From Sansalvadorimonas sp965221135 (GTDB lineage Bacteria > Pseudomonadota > Gammaproteobacteria > Pseudomonadales > Endozoicomonadaceae), in NCBI GenBank assembly GCA_965221135.1, contig CBDCRZ010000113.1, forward strand, positions 1 through 64,000: a DNA stretch of 64,000 nt. Reading direction: 5' to 3'. The position numbers and the translations under genes were made by a program. The notes below the pieces were generated by a model. It did not search any database. It saw nothing but the letters and a program-made list of their open reading frames with translations, and was not told where the DNA came from. Of this stretch, positions 54,083-62,503 are shown one piece after another. How positions within the stretch are numbered: position 1 is the first letter of the stretch; each line of letters starts with the position of its first letter.

Positions 54083-55515
54083 TCACTCATTAACCAAGGC
54101 AAACAGGGGGAGATATCTTCAGGCGGTTTCCTGCCATTTGCTGTACATGCCTCAAGATAGGAATTCAGCCAGATTTTTGGGTTAATACCCCAAAGCTTAA
54201 GTGTCATGAAAATACTGAATAGAAATGCGGCTATATCAGCACTCCAGTCGCTGCCAGAGCCTTAGTAATTCTTCCTGCCAGGCACTCCTGTGCGAATGGC
54301 TTGTTCTGCAGCGTTGTTATCCATAGGGATACCGGGATGAGTGACAAAACGGGTCAATCCTTCCCAATGATTCTGCAGGCTTTCGAGCACCTTTTTTGCT
54401 CTGACTGGCAGTTTTGGGCGTTTGAGTTCCTGATCCCCCTGGGTTGCCATCTGCTCTACCTGACGTTCAAGTTTCAGTTGTCGAGCTGAAAACTGCTCAG
54501 GGTCGTCCAGGTGGTATAAGTGACCAATCCTGCTCACCCAGGTGGCACTCCACTTTTCCAGTTCAGGGTCGCCACGCTGAGCATCAATAAAATCCCGTCT
54601 TACGTGAGCCCAACAGAAAGCTAAAACAATAGAAACCGCATCACTGGCGAGCTTCTTGTAGGCCGAGTACCGATCGCATACCAGCGTACCTGCCCCATCA
54701 CCTATGACGGATTCGGGTACGACAGCCGCGCGAGAGAGTCAGCAATACTGAAATAAACCGCCTGGTCGCAAAGAAATACCCAGAGCCAGTGCTTGTGCTT
54801 GTGGGATCCAGTTTTCTCATGCCCCAGACAATCCACCGCGTTACATCGGCATGCCATTGATTGCTCTTGGCAACGAACTCCCGAATAGCATCAGCAACAG
54901 GCACGAAGAAAGGCGTTATTGCAGCCTGCCCAAAGGAAATAGTTGCTGGCGAAAGGTGCAGACCCTGTGTTTTATAAGACTCCAGTTGTCTGTTTATGGG
55001 GATGCCGTATGCGTATTTATTCAGTAACAACTCCCCCCAGACTGAAATCCCGAGCTTCCCTTTATTGATGAGTCTTGGCGGAGGTGGTGCAACAGTGATA
55101 TTGGGTGTTTTCGGGCACTGGCAAGTTTTCTGATAATGTTTTCGGTGATAACGACGAACGTGAGCCTTGACTTCAACTTCAATCACATCGCAACCAGAGC
55201 TATTGAAAAAATGGCCTGAAAGGTCAATGACAGGCTGCACAACGCTGCTCTTCCTCTGGCAGGTCCACTGGCTCATGAACCACAGGCAGATTGTTGTGAA
55301 GGTTGCGCCCGTTACCGGGAACCCCGGGCTGGCGGCCTCGTTTACGATGTGAAGGTGGGCGAGTTGTATTGCCGCTGTTCTTGGAAGAGGCACTGGTTTT
55401 CTCAGACTTGCGACCAAAAAGCAGGTGCTTCATGTGCGCCAGCTCTGATTTCAGTTCATCAATCTGGGCATTCAATGTAGAGTCAGCCTGGTTGAAGGGC
55501 TCATGGGAAGGGAAA
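54083..55515 (-). pseudogene. IS66-family transposase remnant
   Basis: Read leftward, the pieces follow an IS66 TnpC-type transposase. LKSELAHMKHLLFGRKSEK and the zinc-finger start RCAACH lie at about 55224-55500. VIEVEVKAHVRRYHRKHYQKTCQCP and HADVTRW (first catalytic Asp) lie at about 54780-55200. LVCDRYSAYKKL (second Asp) lies near 54650, DNNAAEQAIR (catalytic Glu) near 54300, and the C-terminal GSDWSADIAAFLFS down to 54083. It is broken by frame changes near 55225, 54780 and 54700 and by an in-frame TAA after RKNY at 54262. The 5' end is cut at about 55515, where the DUF1499 gene begins. It is inactive. It abuts the truncated sixth unit of the tandem array. Confidence 0.88.
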
Positions 55516-55516
55516 T

Positions 55517-55933
55517 ATGTATAAAAAATGTTTAACCGTGTTGGCTTTGGCTGGCTTGTTGAGCTCTGCTGCAGGTGCATTTGCAGAGAATGATTTCAGC
55601 TGCCCTGACAGCCCCAACTGCGTCAGCAGCAAGGTGAAAGGCGATCATTCTATTGCACCTTTGAACCTTCAGGGGCAGTCTCAAAAGGCTATTCAAACGC
55701 AAGTACTGAAGGTTCTTGAAAGCTGGCCACGGGTTAAGGTGATCAGTTCTGACACCCATTTCATTCGAGCTGTTGTCAGTTCACAAGTCTTCGGTTTTAA
55801 AGATGACCTGACCCTTGAAATACATCAGGACGGTCATGTGGATGTGAAGTCTGCGTCACGCACTGGGTATTATGATTTTGGCGCGAACCGGAACCGTGTT
55901 GAAGCGTTAAGAGCGGCACTGGTTAAACCTTAA
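55517..55933 (+). CDS. DUF1499-family exported protein
   Basis: 138 residues. A signal peptide of about 23 residues (LTVLALAGLLSSAAGAFA-EN) is followed by CPDSPNCVSSK, the DUF1499 hallmark Cys pair. IQTQVLKVLESWPRVKVISSD, FGFKDDLTLEI and the end SASRTGYYDFGANRNRVEALRAAL are typical of the family. The function of the family is not established. The ATG has GGGAAGGG upstream. Its promoter region is replaced by IS66-like DNA, so expression may depend on that sequence. A strong terminator follows. Confidence 0.88.
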   Translation: MYKKCLTVLALAGLLSSAAGAFAENDFSCPDSPNCVSSKVKGDHSIAPLNLQGQSQKAIQTQVLKVLESWPRVKVISSDTHFIRAVVSSQVFGFKDDLTLEIHQDGHVDVKSASRTGYYDFGANRNRVEALRAALVKP

Positions 55934-55985
55934 GGCAAACGGCGCATACCCAAAGTCACGTATATCATAAACGCCTGAAACGCTA

Positions 55986-56020
55986 TGGCCCTGACAGCAG
56001 TTGCTGTCAGGGCCATTTTT
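55986..56020 (+). terminator. Strong rho-independent terminator after the DUF1499 gene
   Basis: A 14-bp perfect stem, TGGCCCTGACAGCA (55986-55999) and TGCTGTCAGGGCCA (56002-56015), with a GT centre, followed by TTTTT. It can work in both directions and separates the DUF1499 gene from T6SS block 2. Confidence 0.92.
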
Positions 56021-56165
56021 GCTTCTGTCGTCTTTATCTAACGAACACTTCCCGTTAACTCCTTTTTCAAGCTTACACGAAAGCCTGTGGCAAAGCGGAA
56101 AGGCTGATCTATCCTGTTTTGGCTTGATGGAAGTTAAACAAAAGGTCGTAAACCTGATCCACTCC

Positions 56166-56333
56166 CTAGGAGCCTGACCGAGAATAGCGGCCGTAGCGAG
56201 AGCGAAGCCGGTTTGAGTCATGTTTTGAGTTGTTTTGAGGCGAATAGTGGTTCTATTTAACGAAAAACAGCTCAAGAAATGGCCAAATCCGGGTCGCTCG
56301 TAGTAGGGCGTCTATTCCCGGTCAGGCTCCTGG
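56166..56333. mobile_element. MITE-like element with 22-bp terminal inverted repeats
   Basis: The left end CTAGGAGCCTGACCGAGAATAG (56166-56187) and the reverse complement of the right end (56312-56333) agree at 20 of 22 positions. The 168-bp element has no coding capacity. A related single end occurs at 32403-32431. No clear target duplication is seen: CCCTAG and TGGCCA flank it. The gene-free stretch 55934-56361 holds only the terminator, this element and short AT-rich DNA. It sits 28 bases before tssA and so may affect its promoter. Confidence 0.75.
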
Positions 56334-56361
56334 CCACAGTTGAGGAGTTCATCCGCCCGTT

Positions 56362-57942
56362 ATGTTTCTGAAGTCTTCGGTGGTCGACACAGTACTCTCA
56401 CCCTGCTCTGATGAAGCGCCGGTAGGTACAGACCTGCGTGCCAACCGGAGTGCCTTTCGCCCCTTGCGAAACCAATACAATGTGGCACGTACCAGCTTTC
56501 GGCAACTGATGCAGGAACCCGACGCTTTAGAGCGGGAACAGTTAGTGAAAACCAACCAGCTGAACTGGCAAAGCCTGTCAGAACAGCTGGTGGATATACT
56601 GGACAAGCAGAGCAAAGACCTGGAGTTGATTTCCTGGTTATGTGAATGCCAGCTGTTTGGTCCTCAACCCTGGCAGGGGCTGAATGCGGCGCTGGACATT
56701 TTGGTACAGATGCTGGATTCCTACTGGCCAGACTGTCATCCCGGCTCTGTGCCGAGCCAGAGTGCTCTGGCTTCGTCGTCTGAAGAGCCTGAAGCAGTAA
56801 CAGGCGAGGATGCAGCACCGGATGTTGAACGGAGGGTTGGTATTCTTCGAAACCTTTTTGGGGAAGGGGGGGATACCGGGCTGTTAGTACTGCCTGTCCG
56901 TATGGCTCCACTGGTCAGTAGTATTACCCTTGGCGATATGCTGGCCGCAGAGCATAAAGGTGAGTCGGAACAGCTCAAGACACAACTGCTGGCTGAGCTC
57001 TCCAAGGATTCACAAGGCCATGAGGCGCAAGAGCTGCGTGATATCGCTGGCTCACTTTATGCCATACGTCAGTTGATGGTTTCTCTGGATGGCCGTTTAC
57101 AGGAACTCTGCGAAGGGGGTTGGCCTCCCGGCAGTCTGGGGCCATTCCAGGGGTTGATTGATACTCTTATTCGCTGGTTGTCGTTCATTTGCGCGGAACA
57201 GGTTCCTGAATGGCCAGAGGACACACCGGAACCTGCCACTGACCTTGAAACAACACTGGAGTCAACTTCCCCTGACGCTTCGCCTGCAGAACAGGCGGTT
57301 GAAACGGCTAATGAGAAGAGCCAGCTACCGTCGGGTTCTACACCTCCTTCTGAAATAATGGCTGGTGCTTCTGTTCTTGGAGTGTTAGAGAGTCAAGGCT
57401 TGCAAAGCCAGGGCTCAACACTGAATAGACAACAAGCTTATTTTCAGTTGCAGGAGTTGGCCGAATTTTTTCGAAAGACTGAACCTCACAGCCCGGTGGT
57501 CTGCCTGCTGGACAGAGCCGTGTCCTGGGGGCGGCTATCTGTGTCCGAATTAATGAAAGAGCTGCTGACCGGCCACGACCGGGCTTTAGCGCGTATGGAT
57601 GATTTAACGGGTTTGTTGAGTAAACCAGCCAGCCCGTTTTCCAAACCACCGGTCTCTTCGAGCATCTCTTCTTCAGATATGGCGTCTTTAAGTTCAGCCT
57701 CTTCGTATAAAGGAGCTTCAAATCCGGCGTCTGCTCCTACAGATACGAGTTTGGCAGATGGTCCTCCAGCAGGCCCTGTTAGCGATCCTTCTGAACCTTC
57801 ACCAGCACATGTTCCTGACATGGCTGAAGAGGTGGATACGAATGAAACAAACAATGAGAGTGACGACAGGGGCACAGCAGTCGCGGTTGATGACTCAGCG
57901 GTGTCCGGTGATCCCGGTTTCAGTAATCAGCAATTGATGTAG
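56362..57942 (+). CDS. tssA: T6SS protein TssA (ImpA-domain)
   Basis: 526 residues. The N-terminal ImpA domain is clear: PCSDEAPVGTDLR, then NWQSLSEQLVDILDKQSKDLELISWLCECQLF and GLNAALDILVQMLDSYWPDCHP. A linker at about 295-345 precedes a second helical segment, RQQAYFQLQELAEFFRKTEPHSPVVCLLDRAV, the conserved TssA C-terminal region. The last ~90 residues are Ser/Pro/Asp-rich and disordered. TssA caps or coordinates baseplate and sheath growth. It is the first gene of T6SS block 2; hcp follows after 40 bases. Confidence 0.9.
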   Translation: MFLKSSVVDTVLSPCSDEAPVGTDLRANRSAFRPLRNQYNVARTSFRQLMQEPDALEREQLVKTNQLNWQSLSEQLVDILDKQSKDLELISWLCECQLFGPQPWQGLNAALDILVQMLDSYWPDCHPGSVPSQSALASSSEEPEAVTGEDAAPDVERRVGILRNLFGEGGDTGLLVLPVRMAPLVSSITLGDMLAAEHKGESEQLKTQLLAELSKDSQGHEAQELRDIAGSLYAIRQLMVSLDGRLQELCEGGWPPGSLGPFQGLIDTLIRWLSFICAEQVPEWPEDTPEPATDLETTLESTSPDASPAEQAVETANEKSQLPSGSTPPSEIMAGASVLGVLESQGLQSQGSTLNRQQAYFQLQELAEFFRKTEPHSPVVCLLDRAVSWGRLSVSELMKELLTGHDRALARMDDLTGLLSKPASPFSKPPVSSSISSSDMASLSSASSYKGASNPASAPTDTSLADGPPAGPVSDPSEPSPAHVPDMAEEVDTNETNNESDDRGTAVAVDDSAVSGDPGFSNQQLM

Positions 57943-57982
57943 GGCTTTGAAAGCGTCCGGAAACCATCAGGAGTAATGCCAT

Positions 57983-58516
57983 ATGGCCAGTTTATATATG
58001 CGAATCGGCACGGATGATGTGAAAGGCGGTGCAACGGCGGAATATACCGGTGGGGACGATATGTCCAAGCAGGGCTGGTTTGCCATCAAGAGTTTCTCAT
58101 GGGGTGCGGTTCGCTCCGTGGGTATGGATATCGGTAATGGTATGAATCAGGACTCAGGCATGGTGGCCATGAATGAAATGTCGGTCAGCAAAGAGGTGGA
58201 CGGTTCGTCGGAGCAGTTATTGTCCAGCCTGTATATGCCAGGGGATGAAGGGAAAACCATAGATTTGATTTCAACCAAACCGGACCGGTCCGGTGAGGGT
58301 TCTCAAGTCTACCTGCAGATCAAAATGGAGAAGGCCAGGCTGGTGTCGTACAACGTCAGTGGCAGTGATGGCGGTGCACCCTTTGAAAGTCTGGCGATCG
58401 CTTACAACACCATCAAGGTTAAACACTGGCATGAGGCGGAGGGCGGCAAGCTGGAGGCGGGTGGTCTGGTGGCCTACGACCTGCCAACCGGCAAGGTCAT
58501 CTCTGGTAAAAAATAA
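57983..58516 (+). CDS. hcp: T6SS tube protein Hcp (TssD)
   Basis: 177 residues, Hcp family: IGTDDVKGGATAEYTGGDD, FAIKSFSWGAVRSVGMDIGNGMNQDSGMVAMNEMSVSKEVDGSSEQLLSSL, and the beta-strand end IAYNTIKVKHW. It forms hexameric rings that stack into the inner tube and is secreted with effectors. AGGAG lies upstream of the ATG. After the stop a GGTAAGAAA-type motif recurs (58514-58550), apparently a duplicated 3' end. 105 bases separate it from tssB. Confidence 0.94.
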   Translation: MASLYMRIGTDDVKGGATAEYTGGDDMSKQGWFAIKSFSWGAVRSVGMDIGNGMNQDSGMVAMNEMSVSKEVDGSSEQLLSSLYMPGDEGKTIDLISTKPDRSGEGSQVYLQIKMEKARLVSYNVSGSDGGAPFESLAIAYNTIKVKHWHEAEGGKLEAGGLVAYDLPTGKVISGKK

Positions 58517-58621
58517 ACTCGGTAAGAAAAAGGTCTGGTAAGAAATAAGCCCGGCAAGTCGTAGAGATGAACCTGTTTTTCACCATTCACATTTTTTTAT
58601 CCCCAGGAGAAGGAGACTGCT

Positions 58622-59167
58622 ATGTCGCTCAGTTCCCAGCATAAACGGGTGCGCAAAAACCGTGTCAGTATTACCTACGATGTGGAAACCAATGGTGCCG
58701 TTGAAACACGGGAGCTGCCGTTTGTTGTGGGAGTTATTGGTGATTTTGCCGGCAACAAACCCGAAGACAAAAGGCAGTCACTGGATGAAAGGGAGTTTAC
58801 CCAGATAGACAAAGATAATTTTAATGAAGTTATGAATCGAATCGGCCCGGAGTTAAATCTGAAAGTCGATAACACCCTGAGCGAAGGGGAGGAAGAGACA
58901 GACCTGCAGGTGGATTTGAGCTTTCGTTCCATGAAGGACTTTGAGCCGGAACAGCTGGTGAATCAGGTCGAGCCACTCAAGAAACTGCTGGATACACGTA
59001 ATCATCTAAAGGTGTTATTAAGCAAAGCGGACCGCTCGAAAGATCTCGAAAAGCTGTTGCAGCAAATACTTCAAAGCGATGACTCTTTGAGCAACCTGTC
59101 CAAAGAGTTGGGGGCAGGGCAGGAGACTGCGGACGGTGATGATAAAGGTGACGGAGGTGAGAAGTAA
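58622..59167 (+). CDS. tssB: T6SS sheath small subunit TssB (VipA)
   Basis: 181 residues, usual TssB length: RVRKNRVSITYDVETNGAVETRELPFVVGVIGDF at the N-terminus and NEVMNRIGPELNLKVDNTL in the middle. The C-terminal helix (LEKLLQQILQSD) would pair with TssC. Good ribosome site GGAGAAGGAG. Its stop overlaps the ATG of tssC by one base, as expected for the co-folded sheath pair. Confidence 0.95.
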   Translation: MSLSSQHKRVRKNRVSITYDVETNGAVETRELPFVVGVIGDFAGNKPEDKRQSLDEREFTQIDKDNFNEVMNRIGPELNLKVDNTLSEGEEETDLQVDLSFRSMKDFEPEQLVNQVEPLKKLLDTRNHLKVLLSKADRSKDLEKLLQQILQSDDSLSNLSKELGAGQETADGDDKGDGGEK

Positions 59168-60663
59168 TGGTTGCTAAAAAAGAGACTGAAAAGGAAGCGG
59201 CAGAAGCCCAGGCAGAAACGACTGAGCAGGATAAGGGCAGTTTGCTGGATCAGGCTATAGCCGTCACCAGCTATACACCGGCTGATACCACCAAAGAGTT
59301 ACTGTCAGCACTCACCGAACAGGCCATGTCTGGTGCGGTGGTGTGGAACCGCAATCTCACCAAAACCATTGAGCAGGCTGTTGCCGGTATTGATAAAACC
59401 ATATCCAAACAGCTGTCGAGCATTATGCATGCAGACGAGTTCCGCCAGTTGGAAGGTAGCTGGCGTGGACTGAATAAACTGGTAAAAGAGTCAGAGCTTG
59501 GCCCTGATCTGAAAATCAGGGTATTTGATGTCCAGAGAGATGAACTGCTGGAACAGTTTGAAGATGCCCCCGCTATTGATCGCAGCCTGTTCTTCAACAA
59601 GGTCTATCAGCATGAGTTTGGTACAGCCGGTGGTGAACCCTATGGAGCCATGATTGGTGACTTTTGCTTTACTCACAAAGATGAAGATGTCGCGCTCCTG
59701 CGCTATCTCGGAGAAGTCTGTGCCGCCAGCCATTCCCCGCTTATAACGGGCGCCAGCTCCGAAATATTTGAATACAAAGACTTCCAGATGTTTAACGAAG
59801 GGCGGCCGGTTGCTGCGGGCTTTGATGCTCCGGCCTATGCCAGCTGGAATGCCCTGCGTAACAGTGACGATGCACGTTATATCTGTATGACCCTGCCTCG
59901 AACTATGGCGCGCTTACCTTATGGGCAGTCCACTTCTCCGGTGAAGAGTTTCGACTTTGAGGAGTTTGAGCTGGATTCCGATGGCCAGCCAGTACCGGGC
60001 AGCCCTGAAGAGTTTGTCTGGAGTAATGCTGCCTGGGCTATGGGTTTAAATATTACTCAGTCCTTTACCAAATTTGGCTGGTGCACCGCCATTCGCGGTA
60101 AGGAGAATGGTGGTATGGTCGAGAACCTGCCCAATTTCCTCTATACATCGGGAGCGGGTGACCGGATACAGCAGTGTCCCACCGAGATTAACCTGACTGA
60201 TGAACGTGAGAAGGAGTTGAGCGATCTTGGCTTTCTTCCTGTCGTTCATTACAAAAACAGTAACTACGGCGTCTTTATGGGAGCACAGACCATACAGAAG
60301 CCGAAAACCTACACGGAACCTTCCGCTACCGCGAATGCGGCTATTTCTGCACGCCTGCCTTATATCATGGCCAGCAGTCGCATTGCTCATTACCTGAAAG
60401 TGATAGGGCGAGACCAGATCGGCTCTAACAAAACCCCGGACGATGTCCAGAAGTACCTGACTTCCTGGATTGGTCAATATGTGAATGCTAATGCTCTGGG
60501 TGACTCTGCCCGTGCAACACACCCTTTAAGGGAAGCGCGAATTGATGTGGTGGAACAGTCCGGTCGCCCGGGGTGTTATTCCGCCGTCGCCTATCTTCGA
60601 CCCTGGTTGCAGATGGAGGAGTTGACCACATCCCTGCGTATGGTTGCTGAGATTCCAGGCTAA
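59167..60663 (+). CDS. tssC: T6SS sheath large subunit TssC (VipB)
   Basis: 498 residues, full length. Family signatures are seen: EFRQLEGSWRGLNKLVKES, FNKVYQHEFGTAGGEPYGAMIGDF, the MTLPRTMARLPYG segment, SSRIAHYLKVIGRDQIGS, and YLRPWLQMEELTTSLRMVAEIPG at the C-terminus. With TssB it forms the contractile sheath. It starts on the last base of tssB. An 80-base gap separates it from the second TssC-like gene. Confidence 0.95.
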   Translation: MVAKKETEKEAAEAQAETTEQDKGSLLDQAIAVTSYTPADTTKELLSALTEQAMSGAVVWNRNLTKTIEQAVAGIDKTISKQLSSIMHADEFRQLEGSWRGLNKLVKESELGPDLKIRVFDVQRDELLEQFEDAPAIDRSLFFNKVYQHEFGTAGGEPYGAMIGDFCFTHKDEDVALLRYLGEVCAASHSPLITGASSEIFEYKDFQMFNEGRPVAAGFDAPAYASWNALRNSDDARYICMTLPRTMARLPYGQSTSPVKSFDFEEFELDSDGQPVPGSPEEFVWSNAAWAMGLNITQSFTKFGWCTAIRGKENGGMVENLPNFLYTSGAGDRIQQCPTEINLTDEREKELSDLGFLPVVHYKNSNYGVFMGAQTIQKPKTYTEPSATANAAISARLPYIMASSRIAHYLKVIGRDQIGSNKTPDDVQKYLTSWIGQYVNANALGDSARATHPLREARIDVVEQSGRPGCYSAVAYLRPWLQMEELTTSLRMVAEIPG

Positions 60664-60743
60664 GCAGTTGAGATGCGCCTGAGTGAAGTGCTGCTAAGTG
60701 AAGTGCGCTTCAGAAACGAGAGTGCCTTGAGCCGGAGATCACT

Positions 60744-62057
60744 ATGAAAGCGCACACCGGGTTTGACAGATTTTCTGTGGTGATCCTAGAGATGATTACT
60801 GAGATAGACGACAAAATAAGCCGACAGCTGGATGCCATTATGAACATGAGTGAATATCAGGAACTCTATGGTCGCTGGCTGGCACTCTGGTCGTTAACGG
60901 ATCTCGGTATTGATTCACGGCAGGTGCAGCTCAAAGTTGTGGATTACACCTGGGACGAACTGGCCGATGACCTGAATCGTTCCGTAGATATAGAACGTTC
61001 ATGGTTGTATGAGCGTTTAGGCCGCCGGGAGTTAAACACACCCGGTGGTCTGCCTTTTGGGTTGCTGCTGGCAGATTATTTCCCGTCCTCAGACCCTGGC
61101 GGCATAATGGCAGGTGGTGATGATCTGTTTACTCTGCAGATGCTGGCCGCCGTAGGTGCTATGGCACTTTGCCCGGTCGTTGTGTCGATACAGGATCATT
61201 TCTTTGGTAGTCGTGATGATCGTCTGCTGGTGTCGACTGAACGCCTGGAACGGGTGATGAAAAGTGAAGACTTTCAGAGCTGGCAGCTGTTACGCAACAC
61301 CCGTGAAGCGGCGTTTCTTGGGGTGGCATGGCCAATGTTGCTCTATCCACTGACATTCCATGAGTCTCTGGGTTTTTGTTACCGCGGCGAGCTGTCCCGG
61401 CAAGGGATGATTCCTGTGGGTGCCGCCTGGGCCTTTGCCTGTATTGTTATACGGGAGTTTGACCGTAGTCACTGGTTTGGTTTTCTGCGTAACTGTGAAG
61501 CTGATGTGGACGGCGGTGGTCGAGTACAGGCGAACTCCCACTCTACCCCTGATAATTTTTTTAGCAATGCAGTGGCCAGTATCCGGTTAACGGAATATCT
61601 GGAAAGTGCCTTTCACCATCTGGGGTTTCTGGTTGCAGGTACCCGTTATTTGTCGGGTGACCTGGCCTTCCATAACAACAATTCTGCACAGGCCTGTGGG
61701 CAATCCAGTGATGAACAGATACATGGCCTTCTGCAAAGCACACTGATCGGCTGTCGTTTTGCCCATTATTTGAAAATTCTGGTCCGCGATCGCATCGGTT
61801 CCTTCGACAGTGTCGGGGATTGTGAACGTTACCTGACCCGTTGGCTGCAACGTTATGTCAGTGATGTTGATTATGGTGATGACAAAATCATGGCCCGCTT
61901 CCCCCTGAAGAATGCACAGGTTCGTCTGGAGGATGATCCTCGGTGGATTGGCCATTACCGCTGTATTATCAAGCTTCAGCCTCAGTACCAGTATGACTCC
62001 ATGGATTCAGACATTGTCGTGCATACAGAGATGGCCGCAGAGGCTGTTGGCTCATGA
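60744..62057 (+). CDS. Second TssC-like protein (divergent TssC paralogue)
   Basis: 437 residues, 60 shorter than TssC and clearly divergent. It keeps the frame of the family: SEYQELYGRWLALWSLTDL in place of EFRQLEGSWRGLNKL, YERLGRRELNTPGGLPFGLLLADYF in place of YQHEFGTAGGEPYGAMIGDF, CRFAHYLKILVRDRIGSF and IIKLQPQYQYDSMDS at the end. The N-terminal strand and helix that pair with TssB are shortened, and it lacks its own TssB partner. Some T6SS loci carry such a second TssC-like gene next to tssE. It may sit at a sheath end or near the baseplate, but that is inference. It overlaps tssE by 4 bases. Confidence 0.85.
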   Translation: MKAHTGFDRFSVVILEMITEIDDKISRQLDAIMNMSEYQELYGRWLALWSLTDLGIDSRQVQLKVVDYTWDELADDLNRSVDIERSWLYERLGRRELNTPGGLPFGLLLADYFPSSDPGGIMAGGDDLFTLQMLAAVGAMALCPVVVSIQDHFFGSRDDRLLVSTERLERVMKSEDFQSWQLLRNTREAAFLGVAWPMLLYPLTFHESLGFCYRGELSRQGMIPVGAAWAFACIVIREFDRSHWFGFLRNCEADVDGGGRVQANSHSTPDNFFSNAVASIRLTEYLESAFHHLGFLVAGTRYLSGDLAFHNNNSAQACGQSSDEQIHGLLQSTLIGCRFAHYLKILVRDRIGSFDSVGDCERYLTRWLQRYVSDVDYGDDKIMARFPLKNAQVRLEDDPRWIGHYRCIIKLQPQYQYDSMDSDIVVHTEMAAEAVGS

Positions 62058-62503
62058 GAACGTTGCTGGAAGCGTTTGTCGGTGAACATTACCAGGTGTC
62101 TGGTGATCCGAAACGTAATTCCATAGCCATGGCCATTCTCATGTTATTGGGAACCCGGTTATCAGACCGCCATCCGGTGGCAGGAGCGCCACGCTCTCTT
62201 GAAGAATCCGTTTTGAACTATGGCGTAAAAGACCTGCACCGGCTGCGTAATGCGCAACAGGTCGACAGCTACTGTTTTGATCTGGCACGCCGTATACAGG
62301 CTTTTGATCGGCGCCTTGCGGCGGTGACCGTAAGGGCTGATATGCAGGACTCTTCCAGGAATGTGGCAAAGGGGGGAGGGTTGGATACCCTCAGACTGCT
62401 CATCAATGTGCGCCTTGAAGGGGAACAGTCTGAGATGGGGTTCGATACTGCTATTCGACTGGTCGATGGCAACTGTGACCTGAGGGAGAGCGGCGGTGAC
62501 TGA
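62054..62503 (+). CDS. tssE: T6SS baseplate wedge protein TssE (gp25-like)
   Basis: 149 residues. SLEESVLNYGVKDLHRLRNAQQVD is the conserved gp25/TssE segment, followed by RRIQAFDRRLAAVTVRADM and the strand LDTLRLLINVRLEG. TssE forms the baseplate wedge with TssF and TssG. It starts within the end of the TssC-like gene (ATGA) and overlaps tssF by 8 bases. Confidence 0.9.
   Translation: MRTLLEAFVGEHYQVSGDPKRNSIAMAILMLLGTRLSDRHPVAGAPRSLEESVLNYGVKDLHRLRNAQQVDSYCFDLARRIQAFDRRLAAVTVRADMQDSSRNVAKGGGLDTLRLLINVRLEGEQSEMGFDTAIRLVDGNCDLRESGGD

Noticed and set aside
55577..55600. NDFSCP shared by the DUF1499 protein and the leader of the tandem array
   Set aside because: The six residues are encoded by different codons and the surrounding DNA does not match, so I take it as coincidence.
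58514..58560. Terminator or small RNA after hcp
   Set aside because: There is only an imperfect GGTAAGAAA repetition with no stable hairpin; it looks like a duplicated 3' end of hcp.
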